Shown: piece after piece, positions 1 to 11,158 of the stretch
Numbering within the stretch: the stretch's first letter is position 1
Layout: every line of letters starts with the position of its first letter
DNA from: Metallyticus violacea
Taxonomy: Eukaryota; Arthropoda; Insecta; Mantodea; Metallyticidae
Assembly: GCA_030762175.1 (NCBI GenBank)
Contig: CM060843.1
Span: forward strand, 112,125,369 to 112,189,368
Length of the DNA: 64,000 nucleotides
Reading direction: 5' to 3'
Translations under genes and position numbers: made by a program
Notes under the pieces: generated by a model
Databases searched by the model: none
Told to the model about the DNA's origin: nothing
What the model saw: the letters and a program-made list of their open reading frames with translations, nothing else

Positions 1-120
1 GATTTTACAGATATGCCTTTGTTTATAGGGAAGCTGGTGTACTTTCATCCGTAGCTGCTCAACTATACAATAAAGTTAACCCGGTGATGGCATATTTATC
101 GTTGATCCTTCCAGTCTACC

Positions 121-392
121 GCTACGGATGGCCGAGGTCGTTAAGGCGCGGACTCATCGAGGTCAGAGTTTCCAATTCCACCAGGACCGTCCTCTCTGAA
201 TGGAGTTTTTTTTCCAGGTTTTCCTCAGTCCTCAATGGCAAAACCCGGGGAGGTACCCTAAACTTAGGCCTGGAACTTTTCCTTCCTATCACAATCTATT
301 ATTTCATCTCCATACATCATCAGTGTCCACCGCCTATGGTACCTTAGTAGTAAAAATGGGTGTTAAACACTATTAAAATAAACAAAACAAAA
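121..392 (+). mobile_element. SINE-B copy, full length, tRNA-derived
   Basis: A tRNA-like head (GGCCGAGGTCGTTAAGGCG, an A-box of Leu/Ser type) is followed by a degenerate B-box and by the SINE-B body: two TTTTCC/GGTTTTCCTCAG blocks, the GGGGAGGTACCCTAAACTTA core and the CCACCGCCTATGG segment. It ends at GTTAAACACTATTAAAA. The imperfect flanking repeats TTCCAGTCTACC (109-120) and TTTCAGTCTATC (about 393-404) look like a target-site duplication. Non-autonomous retroelements of this type are transcribed by RNA polymerase III and copied by a LINE reverse transcriptase. The open reading frame through it is incidental. Confidence 0.85.
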
Positions 393-465
393 TTTCAGTC
401 TATCCACCAGCACCTGAGAGAAGCTGCTTACCTGTCAGTGAACAGAGCGGATGGTAGTAATGAAA

Positions 466-530
466 TGAATAGTGTTTAATGCCAGTTTTTTGCTACAGAG
501 GCGCCACATGCGGGCCGGATGGTAGTAAAA
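466..530 (-). mobile_element. SINE-B 3' fragment
   Basis: The AATAGTGTTTAATGCC...GCTACAGAGGCGCCACA segment is the reverse complement of the last part of SINE-B (compare 3543-3600 and 50088-50140). The tRNA head is missing, as expected for a 5'-truncated retrocopy. A GGATGGTAGTAA motif is repeated on both sides (about 449 and 517). Confidence 0.6.
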
Positions 531-959
531 ATCAAACACGTTGCACTACAGCCTTCGAACAAGAGATGCTCTATAGTCTTCAGGCTGAACTTAGAACCAG
601 TACGCGTGCAATCCTTTACCCATGGACAAGAATAGTAGTAAGTATTGCGGGTCTTGCAAGACAAACGAGTCCATCCATTTCATCTTCTGAAGTTGCAAGT
701 CCTTGAGACCGACGAACTTTTCATATCGATTATTGGTTTGTAACTGTAAGTTAAGATGTCATGGCGTTAGTACTAATTTTCTCTTCCCGATGCTCTTTAT
801 CCATGGAGTCACTTAGACCAGAGATGGGCTAATTCTAAATTATAGAAACAGCCACGTGTGGATGAAAATCCTCATGTAATGAAGACAAACCTCAATAGTG
901 AACACATGGGCTATCATAGTTAGTGTTAGATATTTTCGTGTCTTCTTCCTCTGTGGCAT
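531..959. other. No recognisable feature
   Basis: Mixed-composition, moderately AT-rich sequence. No coding, RNA or repeat assignment could be made, and the open frames here are short and overlap on both strands. Confidence 0.5.
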
Positions 960-1350
960 GATGGGCACGTTTATCTCCAGTTTTAATCCACATTTTCCCC
1001 GTGTTTTTGAAAGACGATGTAAAATGTGATTCAAGCATGATGACGCTCTTCCTCATGCTCACATAAACGTGCGACACTAACTTGACATGTTTCCAGGCCG
1101 CTGGAAGAGAAAATCCTGTTGCCTGTCCACCGCGCTCCACTGATTTCGCTCCCTTGATTGTTTTTTTTCTTAAGGAACATCTCAGGAGCCTCATTTCCAA
1201 ACACCGGTTACTGTCGAGAACATTGGTTACCTGTGTTGAAATTCGTGGGACTCGGGAATATTCGAAGAGGTACGCGCGCGCGTGTGTGTGTTCATTTATG
1301 GATTTATATAACATTTGCATGGATGTCGGAGATGGCCTTTTCAACAATAC
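960..1350 (+). pseudogene. Tc1/mariner-type transposase relic, C-terminal catalytic half
   Basis: Translated piecewise with at least one frameshift, this matches the end of an IS630/Tc1/mariner transposase. Around 1036-1100 HDDALPHAHINVRH then FPGRW corresponds to the family's QQDGAPPH...LPGRW block, which holds the second catalytic Asp. From about 1113, PPRSTDFAPL...FFL corresponds to SPDLTPLDFFLWG, with the third catalytic Asp replaced. It continues into a helix-rich tail ending NICMDVGDGLF, the usual C-terminal position of GGRHFEQLL. No TIRs were found. The GRW spacer resembles the DD41D family elsewhere in the window, but the copy is too diverged to place firmly. It is certainly inactive. 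Confidence 0.6.
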
Positions 1351-3361
1351 TAAAAGCACGAAGAAGAATAAGCTTCCAACACTATTCTTTTATGCTTGTT
1401 ATTGTTTTTAGAAAGTTCAAACTTCGATTGTTTTTATTTTTATTATAATCTTTTATTTCATTTATTTTTTCCTATATCTTAAGATTAAAGATGTTACCTT
1501 TTCTTCTAAGGGCCAGTATTCATATGCCTTTCTTTTCAAGAAGCAGGAAAGTTCTTTGTTCTCGTTCATTTATCTCATTTTTGCTCCACGTTGCATTTTA
1601 AACATTTATATTCGTACTAAGCAACTATAACCCAAAATTCATGGACGTTACTGTATTATTCTAAAGCCATCTTTCATGATTTCAAAGCATTTGTATTTAT
1701 TTCATAAGTACTGGAAAACAAAAGATAACTTAACATTAAAAAAAAAAAAGATTATGCATTCTTTGAGATTCATACCCCTCACTCTTGTTCTTTGAGCGTA
1801 AATAGACTGTGGTGCTGTACTACTAGAACCTATTTGCTCAACGCTTGTCCATATTCATGTTAACATCAGCAGAAGTCGAAGTGGCGTGCTATTCTTGTCT
1901 GAGTTTCAATCGCAGATAGTTTTGATTCCGCAGACTATTTAAAATGTCTGGTCTTCGTCTGCCATCTTTGGAATTTGTGCAGTCGAATTTTGAAACTCCC
2001 TATACATATGATTTTAATGGTGGAGTTGGAGTCTTCATCTCCATTTCAATAACCTGTAGGGGTATATAAGCCTTTTCGTGAACCAACAAGGTTTATTATG
2101 TAAAGCATTGTAGCTAATAGTTTATTGCACCTTTGGCTTATAGTTGTAGTATAGAAACTAAATTATTTAAGATGCAAGCCTATAACTGAAGCAACTTTTT
2201 TAATATATAAAGCACTAACTGATAGCAGCCTCTTCATATTGTATTTATTTACTTGTTTTTGAAATTTTGACTCTTACCAGAATGGATGCTCTTTGACAAA
2301 CAGAGGTGTTTCTACTAAAATGATTTATCCAAAGACACACGCATGTTTCAGTCATCAAATTGGTGAACGTATTCGTGTTCCTGAATTCTTAACCTCCATG
2401 TAATAACATAATAGAGTTAGCAAGCTTTGCGGCTTGCTTGAATTTCCAGCCACGAAGTTTCCTTTGATCGTGAGTCACAGAGGCTATTCCAGTCGATAAG
2501 GGTTTAAATGACACGGCAGGCTACCCCGTCTTTATAGCTCTTGTATTCCCTTTACCGGTGGTTTCTGTTGTACACGTAAGGTAGCTATAAACATGAGGAA
2601 ATTTGCTGGCGTCACAGAGCAGTTCCGCTGAATAAATGTTTTACAATGTTGTCAGAAGCAGCCTTTTTCCCGATGATCATTTAGGCTACTTCAGAGATTG
2701 GATTTCAAGAAGAAATTTGTGAAAAACACATTTCAAAGATCTCCTTGGCTTTAAAACTTTGTTTCAACGTTAACTTTATAATTTTGTCTTCATTATAACA
2801 GGAAGAAGCTAGCAGTACGTATATTTAACTATTTGAAAATATCCTGCCATGCATTTTATTTTTGAGAACGTTTATTTAAGTCAATGTAAGCCATATATTA
2901 ATGCCATATGCAGCGATTTTTTTCTAACAATAAAACACGGAGAAATGGTTATTCGGAATACCAAGGAAGGAAAATGTTTTGGACAGGCATAGATTAAGTA
3001 AAAAAAAAAAAAAGTGTCGGGGACTACTCTGCAAGTACCTGTAAGCTGAGTAGAATGCAGGGACTGCTGACCTGCATGCTCTAATCTTCTAAATCGCGAG
3101 TAAACAATTACTTCGGGATCTACTGTCAAAATTTTCAAGAGAAACAAACAGCACAATCAACAGAAAAAGATATTTTCTTCTTCATGATAATGCCTGACCA
3201 CACAACTCTCAAGGTTCACCCCAGAAACAGAATAGGCTGAACTATGACATTTTCCTTCATCCAGCATATTCACTCTGCCTTTTACCAACTTACTTTCACT
3301 TATTCAAACAGCTGAACAGTTTCCTGAATATAAGAACATCAATAACTAAAAATAAACCCAC
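1351..3361. other. AT-rich stretch without identified gene
   Basis: Contains homopolymer A tracts (about 1738-1750 and 3000-3013) and otherwise unique-looking AT-rich DNA. The open frame at 2881-3156 on the minus strand has no recognisable motif and reads through an A tract. Confidence 0.5.
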
Positions 3362-3955
3362 GGTCCTGGTGGTCTAGTGGTAACCATACTTTCCTCGTAG
3401 AACCAAGATTGCGGGTTCAATCTCGGTCAGAGTTGATGGGGTTTTCGACGTAAAATCCTAAGTATGACTTCTTCGGAAGGAAAGTAAAGCCGTGGGTCCC
3501 GTGTCGTACATTTACGGCACAATAAATGACCTTAAGCCTGAATGAAAAAATGAATGAATGGTGTTTAACACCCGTTTTTGCCACAGAGGCACCACAGGCG
3601 ATGGACACTGATGGTACATGAGATGAATGATATATTGGGAAAGGATTTTTTAAAGGTAGGAGTCGTTCCAGGCCTAAGTTTAGGGTACCTCCCCGACATT
3701 TGCCATTTATGAAGACTGAGGAAAACCTGGAAAAAAAAATCAGTCATTGAGGACGGTCCTAGCGGGATTGGAACTTCTCGCTCACGAGTCTGCGCCTTAA
3801 CGACTTCGTCCAACCCCTGGCGGTACCTTACGCCTAAAAGAAGAGGCGTCTGAGGAAAATTTATAGGCGGTTTTCACGCCCTGAATTAAATGGAACGCTA
3901 ATTACCTGAGATATTAAACAGCTTCCGTAAATAAACCAAATTAAAATTAATCAAA
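3362..3955 (+). mobile_element. SINE-A copy, split by a SINE-B insertion
   Basis: The tRNA-like head GGTCCTGGTGGTCTAGTGG (A-box) with B-box GGTTCAATCTC starts at 3362. The SINE-A body follows (GTGGGTCCCGTGTCGTACAT, then TTACGGCAC) to about 3542. The body resumes at 3825-3838 (AAGAGGCGTCTGAGGAAAA) and finishes with CCGTAAATAAACCAAATT at about 3955. The interruption is the SINE-B at 3543-3824, flanked by a duplicated ACCTTAMGCCTRAA, so SINE-A is the older insertion. Confidence 0.85.
3543..3824 (-). mobile_element. SINE-B nested inside SINE-A
   Basis: Reverse-complement SINE-B with the full body and a tRNA head (B-box region GCGGGATTGGAACTTC, A-box region reading AACGACTTCGTCCAACC). The target-site duplication is ACCTTAAGCCTGAA (3529-3542) and ACCTTACGCCTAAA (3825-3838), taken from the host SINE-A. 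The tail side shows ATGAATGAATG, a short tandem repeat where the A-rich tail should be. Confidence 0.88.
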
Positions 3956-5621
3956 ACGGTTGAAAATTTTGGAATGCTTTATCAAAGTCTATATAACAAA
4001 ACGGCCATTAGTTTCCTGGCAACCAAAGAAATATTCACAAGAAAACTTCGCAAGAAATCTCCTTTGTTTTCGCAATTCCTTTATAGCTCTGTTTATTTTA
4101 ATTTATATTAAATACAGCCAAATGTCAATATTAAGTGCTCTTCCTTTTTCAATGTCATATCAGTCGTTTTCGTTATATCTGTTCATACCATATGCATGTG
4201 TTGTAAGCACTCAGTGTCATTTCAGTTTTCAAGCTGTGTAATAAAAAAGTGCGCTTCACCCATAGCTCAGTGAATATGCTCCATTAACAAACGATGTCAT
4301 AATTAACAAGGGAGCATATTCATTTAAATAAAAAGGCGTTTTTTAACTCAACGTATGAGTATTTTTAGGGCAGTCTGCTGAAATCGTCATCGGGATTATT
4401 TGAATAAAGGGCAGCCTAAGCGCGGCTACTTCAATGGGGAAATGCAATCGCCACAACCAGGAAAAGAAAGATAGAGTTGTCGCACCTAAAGATAGCGTTT
4501 TTATTTTTACTGAAAACACAAAATGATTCTGTATTTAAAGCATAATAATAAGCACTAGTGTGTGTTATAAGAGATGTTGAAAATGATGTCCCTCAGCGGC
4601 AATACATTACCGGTATCTGCGTGGAAAAGTCCTGTATTTCATCTAACTTTTCTTCCTTAGGCACTTGACAGTACGGAACACATTCCTTGTCATTGAGAAA
4701 TAATGACGAGTTATCTCTCGTAACTTTTTAACAAGTTCCACAGTTTCTCTACCTGGAATGTGATTGTCAGAATATTTTTATGCTTTGCTCTGCAATAATC
4801 CATTTTTAGATAGATATCGAACATAAAAACCGTTCTTCAAAAGACCGTATTCATATTGAGGCACAACTAATTATATAACTACATAATTTATACACAATTG
4901 AAGCACCGAGTAATCCAATAACGCACAACCACTCGCTGGCAAAGCCTCCCTTAAACACACTGCAAGATTCAAGCATTATAAGTTCTTGACCGGTTTCTCC
5001 CAATCGTGCTCTGCCGGCCCGTACCTCAAATAACCGCACTGTGTTAAGTAATTTACATACCGTACACAATTTGAGCAATGTAAGGCACATTTTTACGCTA
5101 TGGCTATCTTTACGTAATCTGGGCAGGCTTTTCATTTAAAGTTCAAGTGATACAAAGTGGCAGAGAGCTGATATGTACTTGAAATATTGAGTTTTTTGTC
5201 GTCTGCGTTCTAAAATTCTCTTCTTGATTGTGGAAGAAAAAGAAAGAAGATGCGTGAAAACATAAATGACGTAGACTTTGGTCATCTGGCCTGTTATTGC
5301 TGTTGTAGGGAATATTTCTAATACAGTCTCATTTCTCGTAAAGTAGAGGGTGAAGTTTCGCGCTCGGCGTGTAGCGATAATTGAAACAGAAGTTCTTCAT
5401 GACATGCAAGGGAAGCGGATACCTAGCACGAGAAAAGGGCTAGCTGCTATTTAACACTTCCCTATTTTCCAGTAGCACGAACATGAACTCCGCCTGTCCT
5501 TGCGTAAAACGCTTTTATAGGATGTAGATTGATATCTGCTTACTTCTCACACATGTGTGACAATTAAATTATATTATTGTAACTGCAGTGAGTACTCCCA
5601 CGGTCTTGGAAAATAAAAATA
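3956..5621. other. AT-rich stretch without identified gene
   Basis: No coding or RNA gene was recognised. Short frames at 3960-4241 (+) and 4851-5135 (-) have no motif I can identify. The only structure noted is the inverted repeat at 4271-4322. Confidence 0.5.
4271..4322. repeat. 12-bp perfect inverted repeat
   Basis: TGAATATGCTCC (4271-4282) and GGAGCATATTCA (4311-4322) are perfect reverse complements separated by 28 bases. The spacer contains ATTAACAA twice. It could form a small hairpin; no function is implied. Confidence 0.6.
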
Positions 5622-6382
5622 CAGAGTGTGCCAAAAATGTATACACACTTTCACAGTGGATTCTATTTAATATATTTCAAAGTTGGACCGAAACACAACA
5701 GTAATGTATAGTACGATGTTCAGTAAACAGGTGAGACTCACATTACGTTATGCTAGCGTTGCTACAACAAAATGGAGCCAAGATTATCGTTTGAACAGCG
5801 GAAAGGAATGTTGAAGTGGTATTGGAAAATCGAGAATGTTGTTGAAGTTCAAAGACAATGGAGATGTGTGTACAGAACAGACCGCCAACGCGAGTAACAA
5901 TTGCACGCATTCGAGACAAATTTGAGACTGATGGTACCGTATGCGATGTTCACAGGGGCAGATCTGGGAAGGCACAGCAACAAGCCCCGCGTACTGGATC
6001 CAAGGCACTGAATAGGACGAAGAGGTCCGATTGAGTTTCCACCGTTCTCCGGATCGAACTCCGTTGGACTTCTACCTATGGGGAACTCTTAAGGATGTTG
6101 TATACCGTAAAAAACCAGCTACACTGGCAGCACTTCGGGAAGAAATTGAAACGGCATGTGCTGCAATCGCTCAGGACACTGTCGCAAACGTTACTCAATC
6201 AGTAGTTCAACGTACTCAGAAGTGTAGTGACGCCGATGGTTGGCATTTTGAGCAACTGTTGTAACTGTAAAAGTCTAAGATTATTAGTGCTCATCATTTT
6301 CTGTTTGTGTGAATTTCCTTATTTTATGTTAACACAGTTTTTTTCTTTGCTTGAGGTGTATATACATTTTTTGCCCCCTCTG
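5622..6382 (+). mobile_element. DD41D-family transposon copy A, internally deleted
   Basis: The left TIR starts CAGAGTGTGCCAAAAATG and the right end reads CATTTTTTGCCCCCTCTG. Both are flanked by TA, the target of Tc1/mariner elements. At 761 bp it is far shorter than copy C (about 1359 bp). The missing block lies near 6000-6012 and removes the first two catalytic residues of the transposase. It shares sequence along its length with the copies at 20817, 40200 and 43037 but lacks the tandem duplication in their 5' leader. Confidence 0.9.
5772..6264 (+). pseudogene. DD41D transposase remnant (N-terminal HTH and C-terminus only)
   Basis: ATG at 5772 opens MEPRLSFEQRKGMLKWYW, the N-terminal DNA-binding helix-turn-helix region. 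The frame breaks after about 35 codons, and the middle of the gene is deleted near 6000-6012. The remaining C-terminus is in good condition: RSPDRTPLDFYLWG at about 6046-6087, with the third catalytic Asp present, then KKPATLAALREEIETACAAI and a final GWHFEQLL before the stop at 6262-6264. The first Asp (SDE box) and the second (QQDGAPPH box) are gone, so the copy is dead. The intact C-terminal box helps define the family consensus for the copy at 40447. Confidence 0.85.
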
Positions 6383-8097
6383 TATATTATGAAAAGAAAG
6401 CACAGATCATAAGTATGTTTATATTGTGCATTTTACAACTACAATCCATTACAATATGTTAATATACAGTTAGTTTTCTGTTTAAGAGTTTAGAAACCTT
6501 TTGTAGGATATTAAGCATGCCAGGCTTGCAAGAAATTCTTCATATGTGTTTTGTTTCGTCAAATTGGGCTGAAAAAGAACCTAAGCTAGGCAATACTTTG
6601 TGGTAAAGTAAACATTAATTTTGTTTCCTGTCGCGTTTTTAATTACATTTTTAATGTTAAATATATTTTAGACGTATTTAATTGAATTTTGAAGGTTATT
6701 AATGGTACAGAATAAAATAATATCTGAAACACATTTTTAAGGCAGAATCGTCATATCTTCTTATTGGGCACCTTGCAAGGTGCGTTATTTTTTTCAGATT
6801 CCAGCGGTGTAGAAGGACAGCGCTACTATACATATGCTACTATACATATGAATGTCTAATAGTTAATTTTGAATCAAAAGACGTTTGTTCTTGAGTGGCG
6901 CATTTTAATCGTAATGCAATCGTAAGTGAATTTATTGAGAATAGTTTCTAAACTAAAGAGCGCCGCATACTATAAAATTTGTGAAGTTTCCTTCCAGAAA
7001 CAGACTAATCCATAAATTCTAATTTTACAGGAAGTGGAAGAAATTAAAAATGATCTATACATCAATAATACAATTTAATATTTTATGATCATTTTGAGTA
7101 ATATTGTAATTACAATATTGTGTAATAAAACAAATAATATTCTCTTACATCAAATGCTCTTCAGCTATTGTGAACGAATCTATAAGACTTGTTAAATTTT
7201 AGTAGTCAGGGAGGGACTTGTTCAGGACTGGATGGGAGCTGTTTGGACATGTTCAGTTTAATTTGAAAATAATAACGAAGTTTCCCAAAGAAATATATAA
7301 AAGAAACGCATTTAATTTTGATCTGAAAACTATACATCAAAATGTATCCAAACACGACTTGTTTACTATTGACTGAAGTGGTATACACATTTTATTTTTC
7401 CAATTTCCGGTGGACGAAAACTCTTATTTCAACATTAATTTTCTATAGGATCTGTCCAAGTTTTATTATAATTTAGAAATTTAGTCAATTTAATTTAGTA
7501 AAAATAAACCAAAAATAATTAACTCTTTTCGTAAAATTGGAATTTGTTATGTATGCAACTTTTACATTAGTCAAAAAGAAGGAAACTCCGCGTTTTGAAG
7601 TACCTGACCAGATAAGCCTCACGAAAGAAGAAGAAATTTTGCAATTAAAGGAATAACTTTCTTTAAGTATGGGGGAATTAATAATAGCGGTCAACTGACT
7701 GCTCAGTAATGTCAGCGTTCAGAGCTATACTGCTCCGCATATTTAGGGCGCTGCCTGCACTGTGTCCTCTCGGTTTCGGAGCAAACACGAAACTCACATT
7801 CAAAGGGGGCATTCGTTTAAGTACATTACAAATCTATCAAGTATATATGTTGCTTTATAGTTAATATGGTTTCTTTGTGAATAATTTAAGATTTTACATT
7901 TAATATTACAGCTGATACTATTGGAAATGTTTTAATTTTACACTCAAGTAAATACAAAAGTATTTCGTTTAAAGCAGTTAATATTAATGTCGCAGATAAA
8001 ATTGTTTATTTGTAATATTTCTGATATTATAAACATCTATTACATAATTTAATTTATATAAATATTTAATTACTGCATAATGAAATGTCTTCACTGT
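6383..8097. other. AT-rich stretch without identified gene
   Basis: Very AT-rich. Contains a 20-bp palindrome (7100-7119) and a short duplicated CTACTATACATATG near 6822-6850. No coding or RNA assignment; the minus-strand frames at 7206-7388 and 7485-7694 are unremarkable. Confidence 0.5.
7100..7119. repeat. Perfect 20-bp palindrome
   Basis: AATATTGTAATTACAATATT equals its own reverse complement. In DNA this AT-rich, such a palindrome can arise by chance or from an old TIR pair. No flanking element was recognised. Confidence 0.5.
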
Positions 8098-8190
8098 TTT
8101 AATAGTGATTAACGCCGTTCTAATTACTGCGGCATCACAGACGGTGATGGGATGAAATGATAAATAGTGGAAGGATTGTTCACTGTTAGC
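8098..8190 (-). mobile_element. SINE-B 3' fragment
   Basis: AATAGTGATTAACGCCGTT...ACTGCGGCATCACAG and GATGAAATGATAAAT match the 3' part of SINE-B in reverse orientation. The core and head are absent. Confidence 0.6.
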
Positions 8191-8591
8191 TATATGTCGT
8201 TATATCATATTATTTCCTTTAATTAATATTGTATGCATAATAATGTCATACTGTATAATCTTTCTTTATATTAATATGAAAAATAAAATAGTGGAAGAAA
8301 TCAAAAACTTATATTATTTGTTCGAAAATCGAACCAGGTTCCACCGCGTTGTAGTAAAAATACTATCACTAGTTCACGGCTGCGATTATTGTATAAAAAT
8401 ATTGTTCCAAAAATATTAAAATGTATCTTAATGTAAATATTATTACAAGAAATAAATTAATAAAAGAATCCACCAAGCACAGTCTAAATACTAACCTATT
8501 TCAATAATTATTGACATGTATAAATGTTTACTGTTTTTATAAAAAAATATTTCTTATAAAACATTGCTAAGTCACTGATCATTATTGGGAA

Positions 8592-8803
8592 CATCAAATG
8601 TAATATAATGAATAAGCCTGTACATTTTTTTAAATAGTATAACAATGGAATGTAAGAACCGTTACTTTTTCAACAGGAAACAGTAAAACTTTTAGGGAAA
8701 GAATAACCATTGTAATAAAATAATAAATTTATAATTTCAAAATTGGATATATGATACTGAACAAGAAGATAGTACCTACTCTTGTCCCGTACTAAGTTCC
8801 TAA
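8592..8803. repeat. Two-module dispersed repeat, A then B
   Basis: Module A (about 8592-8690) is about 94 percent identical, by eye, to the reverse complement of 10802-10899. Module B (about 8692-8803) is a direct match to 11052-11158. The family is unknown. It is non-coding, without TIRs or an A-tail that I can define. Confidence 0.75.
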
Positions 8804-9430
8804 GAACAATTCTTCTCACACACGGCGTTGATTCATTGTTGTTTAACAACCGTAATCACACTGCAATGAAAAGTGCGCTGATGCATGTGCACTCAACCCT
8901 CTGCCTGGGTACTGTTGCTATTACCGCCTAGCGCAGTTGCCTTGCAAGCACTGTCCTGAAGTCAAATCGTGCCATTATGTCGTTCTTTCAGGAGGTGGCG
9001 GATACGGCATGAATGGCATAGGGGATCCTGCTTGTGGGTGACATGGCGACATCTGACGGTTAAATGTTCCCTAGCCCAGTCTTATTTTAGAGTAGATGTT
9101 GAAAGGGTCCTACTTCTGCCGTATTCATATCCCGGGAATATGTAGTAATGAACTGGGACTGTTCACACATTTGTAATCCCCTGGGTGCAGTGGGGAAGGA
9201 ATACTACTCTACCTCTATTATCGCGTATACAAACATGCTACATTCGCTAGCCCAGTTGTTTGCTTGAGATTTAAGTTAGCATTTGTCATCTACTCTTATA
9301 ATGACCTTTATTAGGGAGAAGAGGTTCGTCGGATTCAAAGATGTGCATGTGGAAACAAGCATTAAAATGTATTGTCATTCATTAATTAATTAATTTCAAA
9401 CAAATGGCCGTATACAACTTTTTTGTTGAC
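8804..9430. other. No recognisable feature
   Basis: Somewhat less AT-rich than its surroundings. I see no gene, repeat or RNA structure here. Confidence 0.4.
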
Positions 9431-9700
9431 TTGGTTTGTTTATGGACGCTGTTGAACATCTCAGGTCGTCAGCGTTCCATTCAATTCAGGCCGACAAATT
9501 TTGCTCAGAGGCCTCTTCTTTAGGCTTGAGGTTCTTTTACTGGCCGTAAATATACGACATGGGAACCACGGCTTTACTTCCCTTCCGAAGGAAGTCATAC
9601 TTAGTATTTTTACGCCTGAAAACATTCATCTGTGGCCGGGATTGAATACGCGATCTTGGGTTTAGGATGGTATGGTTACTACTACTTTACCAGGATCGAC
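9431..9700 (-). mobile_element. SINE-A copy
   Basis: Reverse-oriented SINE-A. TTTATGGACGCTGTTGAAC marks its 3' end, then the GTCAGCGTTCCATTCAATTC, CTCAGAGGCCTC and TTCCCTTCCGAAGGAAG body blocks. The tRNA head lies at about 9635-9700 (GGCCGGGATTGAATACG B-box; CTTTACCAGGATCGAC at the 5' end). It is more diverged than other copies, so probably older. Confidence 0.85.
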
Positions 9701-9983
9701 TCACATAAACGATATGAAATAGAAAGGACACATTATATTACACAAAGTAATATAAAATATTTAAAAAATAGGGTATTAACAATAATTTCAAAATATCCTT
9801 GTTAAATTCTCCAGAATATTTGCTTTGCACCAATACATATGTTGCAGACCTTATCCTTGGCCAGTATTACCATATTAATACAAATGCATTTATTGAATGT
9901 GTTTTTAAAACTTTCACTTTCTCAAAATAGTTACTTTATACCAAAACATTTCCTGCACTCCTTACCACAATTGAAAAGCTGAA

Positions 9984-10028
<45 letters not shown>
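9984..10028. repeat. (ATT)n microsatellite
   Basis: About 15 uninterrupted ATT units. Confidence 0.95.
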
Positions 10029-10030
<2 letters not shown>

Positions 10031-10140
10031 GTCCCTAGCTTGGCAATGTTTACATTATTACAAAATTAAAGTTAAATGCAGCAAAACGTCTACATGACTT
10101 AAACGAAGCAAATTATACAATAAATCAAACAACTCAAATA

Positions 10141-10377
10141 ATGCTCAATGCCCTACGCAACACTTCCATTTCAACTCTCAATGATAGTAAGGAAAAACGC
10201 CTCTCAGCTTCACTACAGGGGAACTTCTTACCCCCTACCTGCCATACGCCAGCTCAGAAGGAAAAGACACAACTGCTAGCCGTGCACTGGAGATTATCGT
10301 TACTCCAACATTCCATGAACACGAGTGTAGCCAACAACATTAGTGCCGTTAACGTCACCATAATCAGTAATCACTGA
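10141..10377 (+). other. Unassigned open reading frame of 78 codons
   Basis: An open frame beginning MLNALRNTSISTLNDSK and ending in TIISNH. It is hydrophilic and not low-complexity, in a locally less AT-rich patch, so it stands out slightly from the noise. No domain, signal peptide or transmembrane segment was recognised. It could be a fragment of a mobile element or chance. I do not claim that it is a gene. Confidence 0.12.
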
Positions 10378-10801
10378 CTAACGCTTGAACACGAGGAAGA
10401 AATTTTCGATTGGCAATTTGCTAGGTTCCAAAGGTAAAGTTGTTGCTCGCTCATCTAGCCTCTGCAACTCTGTAGTTTGTTTCACGTTCTATTAGCTTGA
10501 AGTTTCTCTAATGTTTGGGGGTTCGTGCGAAATACTTTGTATTTCAAACCACCTCATAAATAAAAAATCACAACTGGTAAAATCAGAGAGCGCGAGGATT
10601 ACAAACCAACACTAATTACTATATCATTGATCTCATTGTATTCAGTGATTCCTGAGCTGTATGTGCGGTTACAGATTGCTGTTGAATCGAAATGTAAAAA
10701 AATTCATTTTCTATCAATTGCTCAAGAAATTGTGTTAAGAATAGTTTTTAATAAATCCGCATTTACCGCCTCATTAAAAATGCTGCACCTAGTATTCTTT
10801 T

Positions 10802-10899
10802 AGTTTTACTGTTTACTGTTGAAAAGTAACTGTTCTTACATTGCATTGTTATACTATTTAAAAAATGTACAGGCTTATTCATTATATTACATTTGATAT
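10802..10899. repeat. Inverted copy of module A
   Basis: Reverse complement of about 8592-8690, with a few substitutions and two single-base length differences in homopolymers. It runs into the hairpin at 10891-10923. Confidence 0.75.
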
Positions 10900-10923
10900 T
10901 GAATAGGTCATTCAATATCAAAT
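10891..10923. repeat. 14-bp perfect hairpin
   Basis: ATTTGATATTGAAT (10891-10904) and ATTCAATATCAAAT (10910-10923) pair perfectly around a 5-base loop. It starts at the outer end of the inverted module A copy. Confidence 0.7.
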
Positions 10924-11051
10924 CTTAACAATCTTAGAATCGCTCAAGAACATGTGACTCACGCCGCTTGGGAGTGTATACTAGTTGTAAAGTTTCATTA
11001 GCAGTGACGTGAGAGTGCAGCATTTACTTTGTAAAACTTACAAAGGTATGC

Positions 11052-11158
11052 TTAGGGAAGGAATAACCATTGTAATAAAATAATAAATTTATAATTTCAA
11101 AATTGGATAGTTGATACTGAACAAGAAAATAATACCTACACTTGTCCCGTACTAAGTT
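11052..11158. repeat. Direct copy of module B
   Basis: Same orientation as about 8692-8803, with a shared block running from TTAGGGAA to CTTGTCCCGTACTAAGTT and a handful of substitutions. Confidence 0.8.

Noticed and set aside
892..1359. 155-codon minus-strand open frame
   Set aside because: It is antisense to the transposase relic on the plus strand and shows no recognisable domain.
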